Shown in pieces: positions 1 through 8,335 of a stretch of DNA of 64,000 nucleotides; within the stretch, counting starts at the first letter, position 1; every line of letters begins with the position of its first letter. Below the pieces are notes generated by a model that was not told the DNA's origin, did no database searches, and saw nothing but the letters and a program-made list of their open reading frames with translations. Position numbers and translations under genes: made by a program. Source of the stretch: Paraburkholderia caballeronis (GTDB lineage Bacteria > Pseudomonadota > Gammaproteobacteria > Burkholderiales > Burkholderiaceae). The stretch lies in contig NZ_FNSR01000001.1 of assembly GCF_900104845.1 (NCBI RefSeq), forward strand, positions 3,596,001 to 3,660,000. Direction: 5' to 3'.

Positions 1-205
1 GCAGGTCGTCGCCGGGGCCGCAGCCGATGTCGAGCACGCTGGTCGGGGCGATCTTGATGTAGTCGAGCCGCTCGCGCATGCGTTGCGCGATCTCGCGCGG
101 CAGGAACGCGACCTCGTCGAAGGTCGCCGCGCGGCGATCGAAAATCTGACGCACGCGTCGGGAATCGTAGGCCGGACGGCCGGGTCTTGCTGAAGACGGA
201 GACAT
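1..205 (-). CDS. SAM-dependent methyltransferase, BioC-like (5' end only)
   Basis: Only the first 68 codons lie in the window; the rest runs off the left edge. The ATG at 205 opens a reading frame with the Rossmann motif I of class I methyltransferases, DIGCGPG, at about residue 59, preceded by a segment of the form RRVRQIFDRRA that resembles BioC (malonyl-ACP O-methyltransferase, biotin pathway). The family is certain from motif I; the BioC assignment is inference from the N-terminal segment. It is divergent from the neighbouring comF-like gene, with 83 bp between the start codons. Confidence 0.7.
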   Translation of the reverse strand, partial: MSPSSARPGRPAYDSRRVRQIFDRRAATFDEVAFLPREIAQRMRERLDYIKIAPTSVLDIGCGPGDDL

Positions 206-288
206 GTCGGTCGTATTGGCGAAGTCTGCGAAGTATACTCGCTCATCCCAGCGTTTCAGTCCTCGGCCCGCCGCCGGGCCGCCCGTCG

Positions 289-1092
289 ATGCCGCCGTCC
301 CCGCTCCACCCCGATCGTTTCCGCCCCGCCGCGCGGATTCGCGTCGCGGGTGTCCGCGTCTGTCAGGGTGTCCGGCAGCAGTGGCCGCGGTTCGCGCAGT
401 TCGTTCTGCCCAATCGGTGTTCATTATGCGGCAATTTGTCGCAAACGACGCTGTGCGCGGCCTGCGACGCCGCGTACTGGAACGAACCGCGGCTGCGCTG
501 CGCGGTTTGCGCGGTGCCGCTGAACGGCTCGTGGCGCACGGCGGCGCGCGGCTACCGCTGTAGCGACTGCGCGGAAGCGCCGCCGCCGTTCGACGCGACG
601 CTGACACTCGCCGACTACCGCGCGCCGCTCGACCTGCTCGCGCGGCGGCTGAAGTTCCGCGCGCGCGTCGCGCTCGGCCACGAATTCGCGCTGCGGCTCG
701 CGCACGCGGCAACCGACGCGCTCGATCCAGCCGATCCGCCGGACCTGATCGCGCCGGTGCCCCTGTCGCGCCGGCGGCTGATCGAGCGCGGCTACAACCA
801 GGCGTGGCAGATCGCAAAGCCGCTGGCCCGCGCGCTGCACGTACGCGCGGACGCGACGCTCGCGCGACGCATCGCCCATACCGCGCCGCAATCGCGGCTA
901 GACCGGGAAACGCGCCGCCGCAACGTCGCCGGCGCATTCGCGGTGACGAAGCCGGTGCGCGGCCTGCACGTCGCGGTCGTGGACGACGTGATGACGTCCG
1001 GCGCGACGCTCGAAGCACTCGCGCGCACGCTGAAAACCGCCGGCGCGCGGCGCGTGACGAACTTCGTCGCGCTGCGCACCCCGAAAACCTGA
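289..1092 (+). CDS. comF: ComF family phosphoribosyltransferase-like protein
   Basis: 267 residues from the ATG at 289. An upstream in-frame TTG at 187 would overlap the divergent methyltransferase start and is less likely. The N-terminal third has a double zinc-ribbon pattern with cysteine pairs near residues 44/47, 56/59, 71/74 and 91/94. The C-terminal part is a type I PRTase fold with the PRPP loop VVDDVMTSGAT. In ComF/GntX families this domain supports natural transformation or DNA and nucleotide handling; the actual reaction is unknown. trmL follows 18 bp downstream on the same strand, so the two are probably co-transcribed. Confidence 0.85.
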   Translation: MPPSPLHPDRFRPAARIRVAGVRVCQGVRQQWPRFAQFVLPNRCSLCGNLSQTTLCAACDAAYWNEPRLRCAVCAVPLNGSWRTAARGYRCSDCAEAPPPFDATLTLADYRAPLDLLARRLKFRARVALGHEFALRLAHAATDALDPADPPDLIAPVPLSRRRLIERGYNQAWQIAKPLARALHVRADATLARRIAHTAPQSRLDRETRRRNVAGAFAVTKPVRGLHVAVVDDVMTSGATLEALARTLKTAGARRVTNFVALRTPKT

Positions 1093-1110
1093 TTGGCCTG
1101 TCCGCTCACC

Positions 1111-1581
1111 ATGTTCAATGTCGTTCTCGTCGAACCGGAAATTCCGCCGAACACCGGCAACGTGATCCGCCTGTGCGCGAACACCGGCGCGCGGCTGCAT
1201 CTGATCGAACCGCTCGGCTTCCCGCTCGACGACGCGAAGATGCGCCGCGCCGGTCTCGACTATCACGAGTACGCGCAAATGCACGTGCATCGCGACTGGC
1301 AAGCATTCGTCGCCGCCGAAACGCCGGATCCGACGCGGATGTTCGCGTTCACGACGCGCGGCTCCGGTCGATTTCACGCGCATGCGTTCGAGCCGGGCGA
1401 CTGGTTCGTGTTCGGCGCGGAGACGCGCGGCCTGCCGGACGCGGTGCTGGATCATTTCGCGCCCGCGCAGCGCGTAAGGCTGCCGATGCGGCCGGGCAAC
1501 CGCAGCCTGAACCTGTCGAACACGGTCGCGGTGGTCGTGTTCGAGGCGTGGCGGCAGACGGGGTTCGAAGGCGGGGAATGA
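1111..1581 (+). CDS. trmL: tRNA (cytidine(34)-2'-O)-methyltransferase
   Basis: 156 residues, the normal TrmL length. A SPOUT fold: the N-terminal motif EPEIPPNTGNVIR, then FGAETRGLP and the C-terminal knot segment LPMRPGNRSLNLSN that binds SAM. The enzyme methylates the ribose 2'-OH of the wobble base of certain tRNA-Leu species. ATG at 1111 matches the family N-terminus; a TTG 18 bp upstream only adds unrelated residues. In enterobacteria trmL sits near secB-gpsA; here it is on the opposite strand, convergent with the macro-domain gene and gpsA. Confidence 0.93.
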   Translation: MFNVVLVEPEIPPNTGNVIRLCANTGARLHLIEPLGFPLDDAKMRRAGLDYHEYAQMHVHRDWQAFVAAETPDPTRMFAFTTRGSGRFHAHAFEPGDWFVFGAETRGLPDAVLDHFAPAQRVRLPMRPGNRSLNLSNTVAVVVFEAWRQTGFEGGE

Positions 1582-1626
1582 CGGGCCGCGCGCGGCGATG
1601 AACGCGCGGCGATGCGGTTACTGTGG

Positions 1627-2157
1627 TTACGTGTCGAGCTGCGCGAGTTCGCGCCGGTAGCGCGCGTACATCGCGTCGTCGAAACACGCGAAGATCACGT
1701 GCGTCAGTTCGGGCGTGGCGGCGACCGTGTCGATCACCGTCTGCGTCGCGATGCGCACCGCATCGTCGGGCGGAAAGCGATAGACGCCGCAACTGATCGC
1801 CGGAAACGCGACGCTCGTGCAACCGGCTTCGCGCGCGCACGCGAGCGACCGGCGATAACACGACGCGAGCAGTTCGGCCTCGCGCCGCGAGCCGCCGTGC
1901 CACACGGGGCCGACGGCGTGGATCACGAGCTTCGCGGGCAGGCGATAACCGCGCGTGACTTTCGCGTCGCCGGTGGCGCAGCCGCCCAGCGTTTCGCACT
2001 CGCGCAGCAGTTCCGGTCCGGCGGCCCGATGAATCGCGCCGTCGACGCCGCCGCCGCCCAGCAGCGACGGGTTCGCCGCGTTGACGATCGCATCGACGGC
2101 GAGCGTCGTGATGTCGACGATGCGCCCTTCGATCCCGCAGTTTCCGATGGTGAGCAT
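1627..2157 (-). CDS. Macro-domain protein, O-acetyl-ADP-ribose deacetylase-like
   Basis: 176 residues forming one macro (ADP-ribose-binding) domain: an early [22 protein letters not shown] loop, then HAVGPVW, and [13 protein letters not shown], the phosphate-binding loop of MacroD/YmdB enzymes. These hydrolyse O-acetyl-ADP-ribose or remove mono-ADP-ribose from glutamate side chains. The start is decided by a strong GAGGAGG ribosome site just upstream of the ATG at 2157. It lies 47 bp downstream of gpsA on the same strand, so it may ride on the secB-gpsA transcript. It occupies the place where other genomes often have another gene of this cluster. Confidence 0.9.
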   Translation of the reverse strand: MLTIGNCGIEGRIVDITTLAVDAIVNAANPSLLGGGGVDGAIHRAAGPELLRECETLGGCATGDAKVTRGYRLPAKLVIHAVGPVWHGGSRREAELLASCYRRSLACAREAGCTSVAFPAISCGVYRFPPDDAVRIATQTVIDTVAATPELTHVIFACFDDAMYARYRRELAQLDT

Positions 2158-2204
2158 GGCGACCTCCTCGTGCATGGAATGCAGCGGAGCGCCCAGTATG
2201 GCGG

Positions 2205-3203
2205 CTATTCGGCTTTCGCGTCGCGCCGCAACAGCGCGCTGACCGCGTCGCGCGGCGCCACGCCCTCGAACAGCACCGCGCAGACCGCCTGCGTGATCGG
2301 CATGTCGATCGCATGCGCGCGCGCGATCGCGAGCACCGCCTGCGCGCAGCGCACGCCTTCGGCGACGTGGCCGAGCCCGCCGAGCACGTCGTCGAGCGTG
2401 CGGCCCTTCGCGAGCTGCATCCCGACCGTGCGGTTGCGCGACAGGTCGCCTGTCGCCGTGAGAATCAGGTCGCCGAGGCCGGTCAGGCCCATGAAGGTTT
2501 CCGCGCGGCCGCCGAGCGTCACGCCGAGCCGCGACATTTCCGCGAGGCCGCGCGTAATCAGCGCGGCGCGCGCGTTGAGCCCGAGGCCCAGGCCGTCCGA
2601 AATGCCGGTGGCGATCGCAAGCACGTTCTTCACCGCGCCGCCGACCTCGACGCCGACGATGTCGTCGCCGGTATAGATGCGCATCGCGCGATGATGGAAC
2701 GCGGCAAGCGTGCGTTCGCGGCACGCGGCCGACGCGCTCGCGACGGTCAGCGCGACCGGCAGCCCTTCGCCGACTTCGCGCGCGAAGCTCGGTCCGGACA
2801 GCACGCCGTTGCTGCGATGCGCAGGCAGTTCGGCTGCCACGACCTGATGCGGCAGCAGTTGCGTGTCCGCTTCGAAGCCTTTGCAGAGCCACACGAAATG
2901 CGCGGGCACCTTGCCGGCGTCGCGCATCGCGCGCAGCAGGCCGCGCAGGCCCGCGACCGGCGTCGCGACGACGACGAGCGCGGCGTCGTCCACTGCATGG
3001 CCGAGCGCCGCGTCGAGCGAGGTTTCGTAGCGCAGGGAATCAGGCAGCAAAACGCCCGCCAGATAGCGGGCGTTTTCGTGCGTGGTGCGCAGCGTGTCGA
3101 TGAGCGCGGTGTCGCGCGCCCACAGCACCGTGTCGTGCGCGGTGGCCAGATGACCGGCCAGCGCGGTGCCCCACGCGCCGGCGCCGAGGACGGCAACCTT
3201 CAT
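2205..3203 (-). CDS. gpsA: Glycerol-3-phosphate dehydrogenase [NAD(P)+]
   Basis: 332 residues, full length. The N-terminal NAD(P) motif [14 protein letters not shown] begins at residue 7, and the catalytic region [19 protein letters not shown] contains the conserved lysine. The enzyme makes sn-glycerol 3-phosphate from dihydroxyacetone phosphate for phospholipid synthesis in the cytosol. It follows secB by 28 bp on the same strand, in the order rhodanese-grxC-secB-gpsA also known from E. coli. Confidence 0.96.
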   Translation of the reverse strand: MKVAVLGAGAWGTALAGHLATAHDTVLWARDTALIDTLRTTHENARYLAGVLLPDSLRYETSLDAALGHAVDDAALVVVATPVAGLRGLLRAMRDAGKVPAHFVWLCKGFEADTQLLPHQVVAAELPAHRSNGVLSGPSFAREVGEGLPVALTVASASAACRERTLAAFHHRAMRIYTGDDIVGVEVGGAVKNVLAIATGISDGLGLGLNARAALITRGLAEMSRLGVTLGGRAETFMGLTGLGDLILTATGDLSRNRTVGMQLAKGRTLDDVLGGLGHVAEGVRCAQAVLAIARAHAIDMPITQAVCAVLFEGVAPRDAVSALLRRDAKAE

Positions 3204-3231
3204 GCTGCGTTACTCCGCACCGGCGACGCGT

Positions 3232-3702
3232 TCAATGCGTGGCGTTGCTTTGCGCCGCGCCGTCCTGGCCGCCGAGCTGCGCGAGACGCTGCTCGTACAG
3301 CGCCTGGAAGTTGATTTCGGCGAGGTGGATCGGCGGGAAACCCGCGCGCGTGATCGCGTCGGCGATGTTCGAACGCAGGTACGGGAACAGGATCGTCGGG
3401 CAGGCGATGCCGATCAGCGGATCGATCTGCTCGGCCGGGATGTTGCGGATGTCGAAAATGCCGGCCTGCTTCGCTTCGATCAGGAACGCCACCTTGTCGC
3501 TCACCTTCGCGGTCACGGTGCCGGTGACGAGAATCTCGAACACGGATTCCGCGAGGCGTTCCGCCTTCACATCGACTTCGACTTCGACCGACGGCATTTC
3601 CTGTTCGAGGAAAATCCCCGGCGAATTCGGCTGTTCGAGCGACATGTCCTTGAGGTAGATGCGCTGGATGTTGAAGAACGGCTGGTTGTTCTCGTCAGAC
3701 AT
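3232..3702 (-). CDS. secB: Protein-export chaperone SecB
   Basis: 156 residues starting [19 protein letters not shown], with the family motif SLEQPNSP and the mid-domain [19 protein letters not shown]. SecB is a tetrameric cytosolic chaperone that keeps preproteins unfolded and hands them to SecA. I chose the ATG at 3702; an upstream start at 3738 would add 12 residues absent from the family. It lies between grxC and gpsA in one transcription direction. Confidence 0.97.
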   Translation of the reverse strand: MSDENNQPFFNIQRIYLKDMSLEQPNSPGIFLEQEMPSVEVEVDVKAERLAESVFEILVTGTVTAKVSDKVAFLIEAKQAGIFDIRNIPAEQIDPLIGIACPTILFPYLRSNIADAITRAGFPPIHLAEINFQALYEQRLAQLGGQDGAAQSNATH

Positions 3703-3806
3703 GGTGATTTGCTTCCCTGATTGAATGAATTGCGGCAACCGGGCGGTCTCGCCGATGCGGCGCGCTGCGCACGCCGCATGCGGACCGTCACCGGCCGCGT
3801 GTGCCG

Positions 3807-4067
3807 TCAGGCTGCTTCGAGCAGCGGCGTCAGGCCGCCCGCGCGGTCGAGCGCGGACAGGTCATCGTAACCGCCAACATGCGTCTCGCCGATGAATACC
3901 TGCGGCACGGTCCGGCGGCCGGTGCGCGTCATCATTTCGTCGCGCCGCGCCGGATCCCTGTCGATCAGCACCTTCTCGATGTGTTCGACGCCGCGCGACT
4001 TTAAAAGACGTTCGGCCATCTGGCAATACGGACACACCTGGGTGCTGTACATGATCACCTTGTTCAC
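3807..4067 (-). CDS. grxC: Glutaredoxin 3
   Basis: 86 residues with the dithiol active site CPYC (Cys12/Cys15), the cis-proline segment RTVPQVFI and the GSH-binding HVGGYDD. Glutathione-dependent disulfide reductase; gshA/gshB, which make its reductant, are also in this window. The start codon is GTG at 4067, supported by a perfect AAGGAGG eight bases upstream. It overlaps the stop of the rhodanese gene by 4 bp (GTGA), so the two are translationally coupled. Confidence 0.95.
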   Translation of the reverse strand: MNKVIMYSTQVCPYCQMAERLLKSRGVEHIEKVLIDRDPARRDEMMTRTGRRTVPQVFIGETHVGGYDDLSALDRAGGLTPLLEAA

Positions 4068-4489
4068 TTCGAACCTCCTTGTTTGACGACAGGCATGCCG
4101 GCCTGCTGCCAGGCATTGACGCCGCCGTCCAGCACGTGGACCTCGGCGTAGCCCGCATCCTTCACGATGCGCAGCGCCTTGTGGGATTGCTGGCCGGTCT
4201 GACAGACCAGCAGCACCGGGTTGCTCTTGTTCTTCACGAACTGGCCAATCTTCGCATCAAGCTCGGAAAATTGCAGATGACGCGCGGAAGGCAGGTGTCC
4301 GTTCGTGAAGTCGGCGGCGGCGCGCAGGTCGATCACGACCGCGTTGCGGCGGTTGATCAACTGCGTCGCCTCGGCGGCGGAAACCCCGCCGCGTCCGCCG
4401 CGGACCAGCGACGGCCACAGGAGCATCCCTCCGGAAATAAGGACGACCGCGATGAGTACAAGGTTGATGTAATTAGTAAAGAACGTCAC
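4064..4489 (-). CDS. Membrane-anchored rhodanese-like protein
   Basis: 141 residues. A single N-terminal membrane segment (about residues 8-26) is followed by a rhodanese domain (about 37-135) with the active-site loop CQTGQQS (Cys96). Equivalent to E. coli YibN by domain layout and position before grxC and secB. Rhodaneses transfer sulfane sulfur; the native substrate is unknown. First gene of the rhodanese-grxC-secB-gpsA series; a perfect minus-strand -10 hexamer is at 4546-4551. Confidence 0.88.
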   Translation of the reverse strand: MTFFTNYINLVLIAVVLISGGMLLWPSLVRGGRGGVSAAEATQLINRRNAVVIDLRAAADFTNGHLPSARHLQFSELDAKIGQFVKNKSNPVLLVCQTGQQSHKALRIVKDAGYAEVHVLDGGVNAWQQAGMPVVKQGGSK

Positions 4490-4545
4490 GGAAGGTCCGT
4501 TGGGAAAAGGGAATTCAGGAGATATCGAGCCTGGGCGATCCGGCC

Positions 4546-4551
4546 ATTATA
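4546..4551 (-). promoter_or_regulatory. Candidate -10 element for the rhodanese-grxC-secB-gpsA series
   Basis: The minus strand reads TATAAT here, 57 bp upstream of the rhodanese start. I see no good -35 hexamer at 16-18 bp. The 146-bp divergent gap to gpmA is AT-richer around this point than its surroundings, as expected for a divergent promoter region; on the plus strand the same bases include TATAAA. Confidence 0.45.
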
Positions 4552-4635
4552 AAATAACCGTTTGACGAGGGTGGCCCCCGGGCCTGGGCGCCCGCCCCCG
4601 ATTACCGCTTCCTCTACTACCGACCGGTATCTTCC

Positions 4636-5382
4636 ATGTACAAACTCGTACTCATCCGCCACGGCGAATCGACGTGGAACAAGGAAAACCGCTTCACGGG
4701 CTGGGTCGACGTCGATCTGACCGAACAGGGCAACCGTGAAGCGCAGCAGGCGGGCCTGCTGCTGAAGGATTCCGGCTACACGTTCGACATCGCGTACACG
4801 TCGGTGCTGAAGCGCGCGATCCGCACGCTGTGGCACGTGCAGGACCAGATGGACCTGATGTACCTGCCGGTCGTCCATTCGTGGCGGCTGAACGAGCGCC
4901 ACTACGGCGCGCTGTCCGGGCTCAACAAGGCGGAGACGGCCGCGAAGTACGGCGACGACCAGGTGCTGGTCTGGCGCCGCAGCTACGACACGCCGCCGCC
5001 CGCGCTGGAACCCACCGATCCGCGCACGTCGTACGACGACCCGCGTTACGCGAAGGTGCCGCGCGAACAGTTGCCGCTCGCCGAATGCCTGAAGGACACC
5101 GTCGCGCGCGTGCTGCCGGTCTGGAACGAGTCGATCGCGCCGGCAATCAAGTCGGGCAGGCGTGTGCTGATCGCCGCGCACGGCAATTCGATCCGCGCGC
5201 TCGTGAAGTACCTCGACGAAGTGTCGGACGGCGAGATCGTCGGCCTGAACATCCCGAACGGCGTGCCGCTCGTCTACGAACTCGACGAGAACCTGAAGCC
5301 CCTCAAGCACTACTACCTGGGCGACCCGGATGCGATCGCGAAGGCGCAGGCCGCCGTCGCGAAGCAGGGCAAGGCGGGTTAA
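4636..5382 (+). CDS. gpmA: 2,3-bisphosphoglycerate-dependent phosphoglycerate mutase
   Basis: 248 residues, typical of the dPGM family. The phosphohistidine motif LIRHGES has the catalytic His9, and the second histidine is in [14 protein letters not shown]. Interconverts 3- and 2-phosphoglycerate in glycolysis and gluconeogenesis. Divergent from the rhodanese/grxC/secB series. No U-rich terminator is visible right after the stop. Confidence 0.97.
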   Translation: MYKLVLIRHGESTWNKENRFTGWVDVDLTEQGNREAQQAGLLLKDSGYTFDIAYTSVLKRAIRTLWHVQDQMDLMYLPVVHSWRLNERHYGALSGLNKAETAAKYGDDQVLVWRRSYDTPPPALEPTDPRTSYDDPRYAKVPREQLPLAECLKDTVARVLPVWNESIAPAIKSGRRVLIAAHGNSIRALVKYLDEVSDGEIVGLNIPNGVPLVYELDENLKPLKHYYLGDPDAIAKAQAAVAKQGKAG

Positions 5383-5554
5383 GCCTCTCGTCGACGGGCG
5401 CCGGCGCAGGTCGCCGGCACTCCTGCTTCTCTTCATGTTTCGTGGGTTGGGCCACACTGGCCTGCGGTCCGCGTCATCGCTGCACGCCGCAGCGCCTGTC
5501 GTCCGCGCATCCATCGCGTGACGTTCGACGCTCTAACGTCACCGCTGTTTTTTC

Positions 5555-5586
5555 ACACAAGGCTGGCAGAATTGCCAGCCTTGTGT
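5555..5586. repeat. Perfect 14-bp inverted repeat with 4-nt loop
   Basis: ACACAAGGCTGGCA and its exact complement flank a GAAT loop. A T-run precedes the stem on the plus strand, so neither strand has the stem-then-U-tract order of an intrinsic terminator. It could still stop or stabilise the gpmA transcript, or act as a protein site. Confidence 0.75.
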
Positions 5587-5683
5587 CAGCGCCGCGACTG
5601 CTCCGACATATAAAGCACAATCGCGCGAACCCGCGGCGACTCCGGCTGTCGAACCCCGCAGCGCGTTTCCCCGTGCACAGTCA

Positions 5684-5709
5684 GGACAAGTGTGCAGTTA
5701 TACTTGTCC
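5684..5709. promoter_or_regulatory. Inverted repeat over the ctpA -10 region (candidate operator)
   Basis: GGACAAGT at 5684-5691 and ACTTGTCC at 5702-5709 are exact complements with a 10-bp spacer. The -10-like TATACT (5699-5704) lies in the spacer and right arm. A second pair, TGCACA at 5674-5679 and TGTGCA at 5691-5696, interlocks with the first. This suggests a dimeric regulator at the protease promoter; the regulator is unknown. Confidence 0.5.
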
Positions 5710-5764
5710 GTCGCTCTTCTCCCCCAATCACGCTGCCACGCGCTCTTCGACCGCAACAGACTTT

Positions 5765-7333
5765 ATGCGAAAGAACCTGAAAAACATCGGCCTGATCGCC
5801 GCGGGCCTTGCTACCGGCGCATTTGCAACCTTGCAGCTTTCCGCGTCGGCCCAGCAAACCGCCACCGAGCCGCTGCCACTCGACCAGTTGCGGCTCTTCG
5901 CCGAAGTATTCGGGCAAATCAAGCATGAATACGTAACGCCGGTCGACGACAAGAAGCTTCTCACCGCCGCGATCAAGGGGATGGTGTCGAGCCTCGATCC
6001 GCACTCGTCATATCTCGACAAGACCGACTACCAGGAACTGCAGGAGCAGACGAAGGGCCGCTTCGCGGGTCTCGGCATCGAGATCTCGTCGGAAGACGGG
6101 CTCATCAAGGTCATCTCGCCGATCGAGGACACGCCCGCGTTCCGCGCCGGCATCCGTCCGGGCGACCTCATCACGCGCATCAACGACAAGCCGGTGCGCG
6201 GCATGACGCTCGACCAGGCGGTCAAGCAGATGCGCGGCGATCCTGGCACGAAGGTCACGCTGACGATCTTCCGCAAGACCGACGACCGCACGTTCCCGCT
6301 CACCGTCACGCGCGCGATCATCCGCGTGCAGAGCGTGAAGGCGAAGGTGGTGCAGCCCGGCATCGGTTATGTGCGCATCACGAGCTTCCAGGAGCGCACG
6401 GTGCCCGACCTCGCCGCGAAACTGCAGGACATCGCGCGTCAGGAGCCGAACCTGAAGGGCTTGATCATCGACCTGCGCAACAATGGCGGCGGCCTGCTGC
6501 AAAGCGCGGTCGGCGTCGCGGGCGCGTTCCTGCCGCCGGACTCGGTCGTGGTGTCGACGAACGGCCAGATCCCGGACTCGAAGCAGGTCTATCGCGACAC
6601 CTACGAGAACTATCGTCTGCCGTCGTTCGACGGCGATCCGCTGAAGAGCGTGCCGGCGGTCTTCAAGACGCTGCCGATCATCGTGCTGACGAACGCGTAC
6701 TCCGCGTCGGCGTCGGAGATCGTCGCGGGCGCGCTGCAGGATCAGCACCGCGCGATCATTCTCGGCAAGACGACGTTCGGCAAGGGCTCGGTGCAGACCG
6801 TGCGCCCGATGACCGCCGACACCGCGCTGCGCCTCACGACCGCGTACTACTACACGCCGAGCGGCCGCTCGATCCAGAACAAGGGCATTCGCCCGGACCT
6901 GCCGGTCGATCAGTATGCGGACGGCGATCCGGACGACGCGCTCGTCACGCGCGAAGTGGACTACTCGAACCACCTCGCGAACACGCAGGATCCGAACGAG
7001 AAGAAGGAGCAGGAGATGCGCGAGCAGGAGCGCATGGACCAGCTGCGTCAGCTCGAAGAGCAGAACGACAAGAAGACGCCGGAACAACGGCAGAAGGATC
7101 GCGAGCGCAAGCCGGTCGAATTCGGCACGCCAGACGACTTCATGCTGCAGCAGGCGATCAACAAGCTGCAAGGCAAGCCGGTGGCCGAGTCGAAGTCGCC
7201 GATGGAGCGCCGCCTCGCGCAAACGAAGCCGGAACAGTCGGCGTCCGCGCCGATCGCGGTGAAGCCGGCGCTGCCGGTGACGCCGGGCGCATCGGCGCCG
7301 CAGCCGGCATCGGATCCCGCTCCGCAGAAGTAA
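5765..7333 (+). CDS. ctpA: C-terminal processing peptidase, S41 family
   Basis: 522 residues from ATG 5765. N-terminal signal peptide or anchor (about 1-29, ending SASAQ), PDZ domain (about 95-175, RFAGLGIEIS then RAGIRPGDLI) and an S41 protease domain with the nucleophile in SASASE (about Ser315) and the general-base Lys in GKGSVQT (about 340). The C-terminal 140 residues are a charged, glutamine-rich tail then Pro/Ala. Such periplasmic proteases trim lipoproteins, peptidoglycan hydrolases or photosystem-like substrates; the target here is unknown. Upstream starts would add a stretch with no signal-peptide logic. Confidence 0.93.
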   Translation: MRKNLKNIGLIAAGLATGAFATLQLSASAQQTATEPLPLDQLRLFAEVFGQIKHEYVTPVDDKKLLTAAIKGMVSSLDPHSSYLDKTDYQELQEQTKGRFAGLGIEISSEDGLIKVISPIEDTPAFRAGIRPGDLITRINDKPVRGMTLDQAVKQMRGDPGTKVTLTIFRKTDDRTFPLTVTRAIIRVQSVKAKVVQPGIGYVRITSFQERTVPDLAAKLQDIARQEPNLKGLIIDLRNNGGGLLQSAVGVAGAFLPPDSVVVSTNGQIPDSKQVYRDTYENYRLPSFDGDPLKSVPAVFKTLPIIVLTNAYSASASEIVAGALQDQHRAIILGKTTFGKGSVQTVRPMTADTALRLTTAYYYTPSGRSIQNKGIRPDLPVDQYADGDPDDALVTREVDYSNHLANTQDPNEKKEQEMREQERMDQLRQLEEQNDKKTPEQRQKDRERKPVEFGTPDDFMLQQAINKLQGKPVAESKSPMERRLAQTKPEQSASAPIAVKPALPVTPGASAPQPASDPAPQK

Positions 7334-7402
7334 CGCCTGTCGCAATACCCGCAGTCCCCGTCCTCGCGGCTTCGGCCGCGGGGACACTTTCCTCCGCGCG
7401 GC

Positions 7403-7408
7403 TACAAT
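7403..7408 (+). promoter_or_regulatory. Candidate -10 (GCTACAATA type) for the MoeB/ThiF gene
   Basis: TACAAT inside GGCTACAATAACC, 80 bp before the start codon. The same extended word recurs upstream of several other genes in this window. No TTGACA-like hexamer at the usual spacing. Confidence 0.4.
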
Positions 7409-7487
7409 AACCGGATCGAAAACGGCAACGCGCGCCGAGGACGCCTCCTGGTCCCGTTCACGCAAGCCTCTCTTTCCGCGCTTCGCG

Positions 7488-8261
7488 ATGAACGACGAAC
7501 AACTCCTCCGCTATTCACGCCACATCCTCGTCGACGAGATCGGCATCGAGGCGCAGCAGCGTTTTCTCGATGCGCATGCGATCGTGATCGGCGCGGGCGG
7601 TCTCGGTTCGCCGGCCGCGATGTACCTGGCGGCGTCGGGTGTGGGCACGCTCACGCTGGTGGACGACGACACCGTCGATCTGACGAACCTCCAGCGGCAG
7701 ATCATGCACGACACCGGCTCGCTCGGCCGCCGCAAGGTCGAATCGGGCCGCGACGCGATCGCGCGGCTGAATCCCGACGTGAAGGTGAACCCGGTTGCGG
7801 AGCGCATCGACGACGCGTGGCTCGACCGCACATTGCCGGGTGCGACGGTCGTGCTCGACTGCACGGACAACTTCGCGACGCGCCACGCGATCAACCGCGC
7901 ATGCGTCGCGCACGGCGTGCCGCTCGTATCGGGGGCGGCGCTGCGCTTCGACGGGCAGATCATCACCTTCGACTTTCGCGACGATGCGTCGCCGTGCTAC
8001 GCGTGCGTGTTCCCCGAGGATCAACCGTTCGAGGAAGTCGCGTGCTCGACGATGGGCGTGTTCGCGCCGACGGTCGGGATCATCGGCGCGATGCAGGCAG
8101 CCGAGGCGCTGCGCGTGATCGGCGCAATCGGCAAGCCGCTGGTCGGCCGCTTGATGATGCTCGATTCGCTGCGGATGGAATGGAACACGATGCGGGTCGG
8201 CCGCCAGCCGGATTGCCCGGTATGCGGCGGCGCGCATCGCGGCCACGACGCGCACCAGTGA
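7488..8261 (+). CDS. moeB: HesA/MoeB/ThiF family adenylyltransferase
   Basis: 257 residues. ATP-binding VIGAGGLGSPAAMYL at about residue 32, the RQIMHD arginine finger region, DNFATRHAIN, the conserved cysteine in VACSTMGVFAP and two zinc-binding CxxC pairs (CYAC and CPVC). The family activates the C-terminal glycine of MoaD or ThiS as an acyl-adenylate for molybdopterin or thiamine sulfur transfer. Nothing nearby tells which carrier it serves, so the MoeB name is provisional. Confidence 0.85.
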   Translation: MNDEQLLRYSRHILVDEIGIEAQQRFLDAHAIVIGAGGLGSPAAMYLAASGVGTLTLVDDDTVDLTNLQRQIMHDTGSLGRRKVESGRDAIARLNPDVKVNPVAERIDDAWLDRTLPGATVVLDCTDNFATRHAINRACVAHGVPLVSGAALRFDGQIITFDFRDDASPCYACVFPEDQPFEEVACSTMGVFAPTVGIIGAMQAAEALRVIGAIGKPLVGRLMMLDSLRMEWNTMRVGRQPDCPVCGGAHRGHDAHQ

Positions 8262-8335
8262 AACGGGCGGGGTCCGTGCCCCGCCCGCTTTTGCTTTTGC
8301 ACTTTTTCCTCTTCCTGCTGCTGTCTACGAATCGT

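Larger units (their letters stand above)
5383..5764. other. gpmA-ctpA intergenic region
   Basis: 382 bp without a convincing gene. It holds a perfect 14-bp stem at 5555-5586 and a second set of inverted repeats at 5674-5709 that overlaps a -10-like TATACT at 5699-5704, about 60 bp before the protease start. The short open frames here have no family features. Confidence 0.7.

Noticed and set aside
5555..5586. Intrinsic terminator of gpmA.
   Set aside because: The T-run is on the wrong side of the stem on the plus strand, and the minus strand would give an A-run after the stem.
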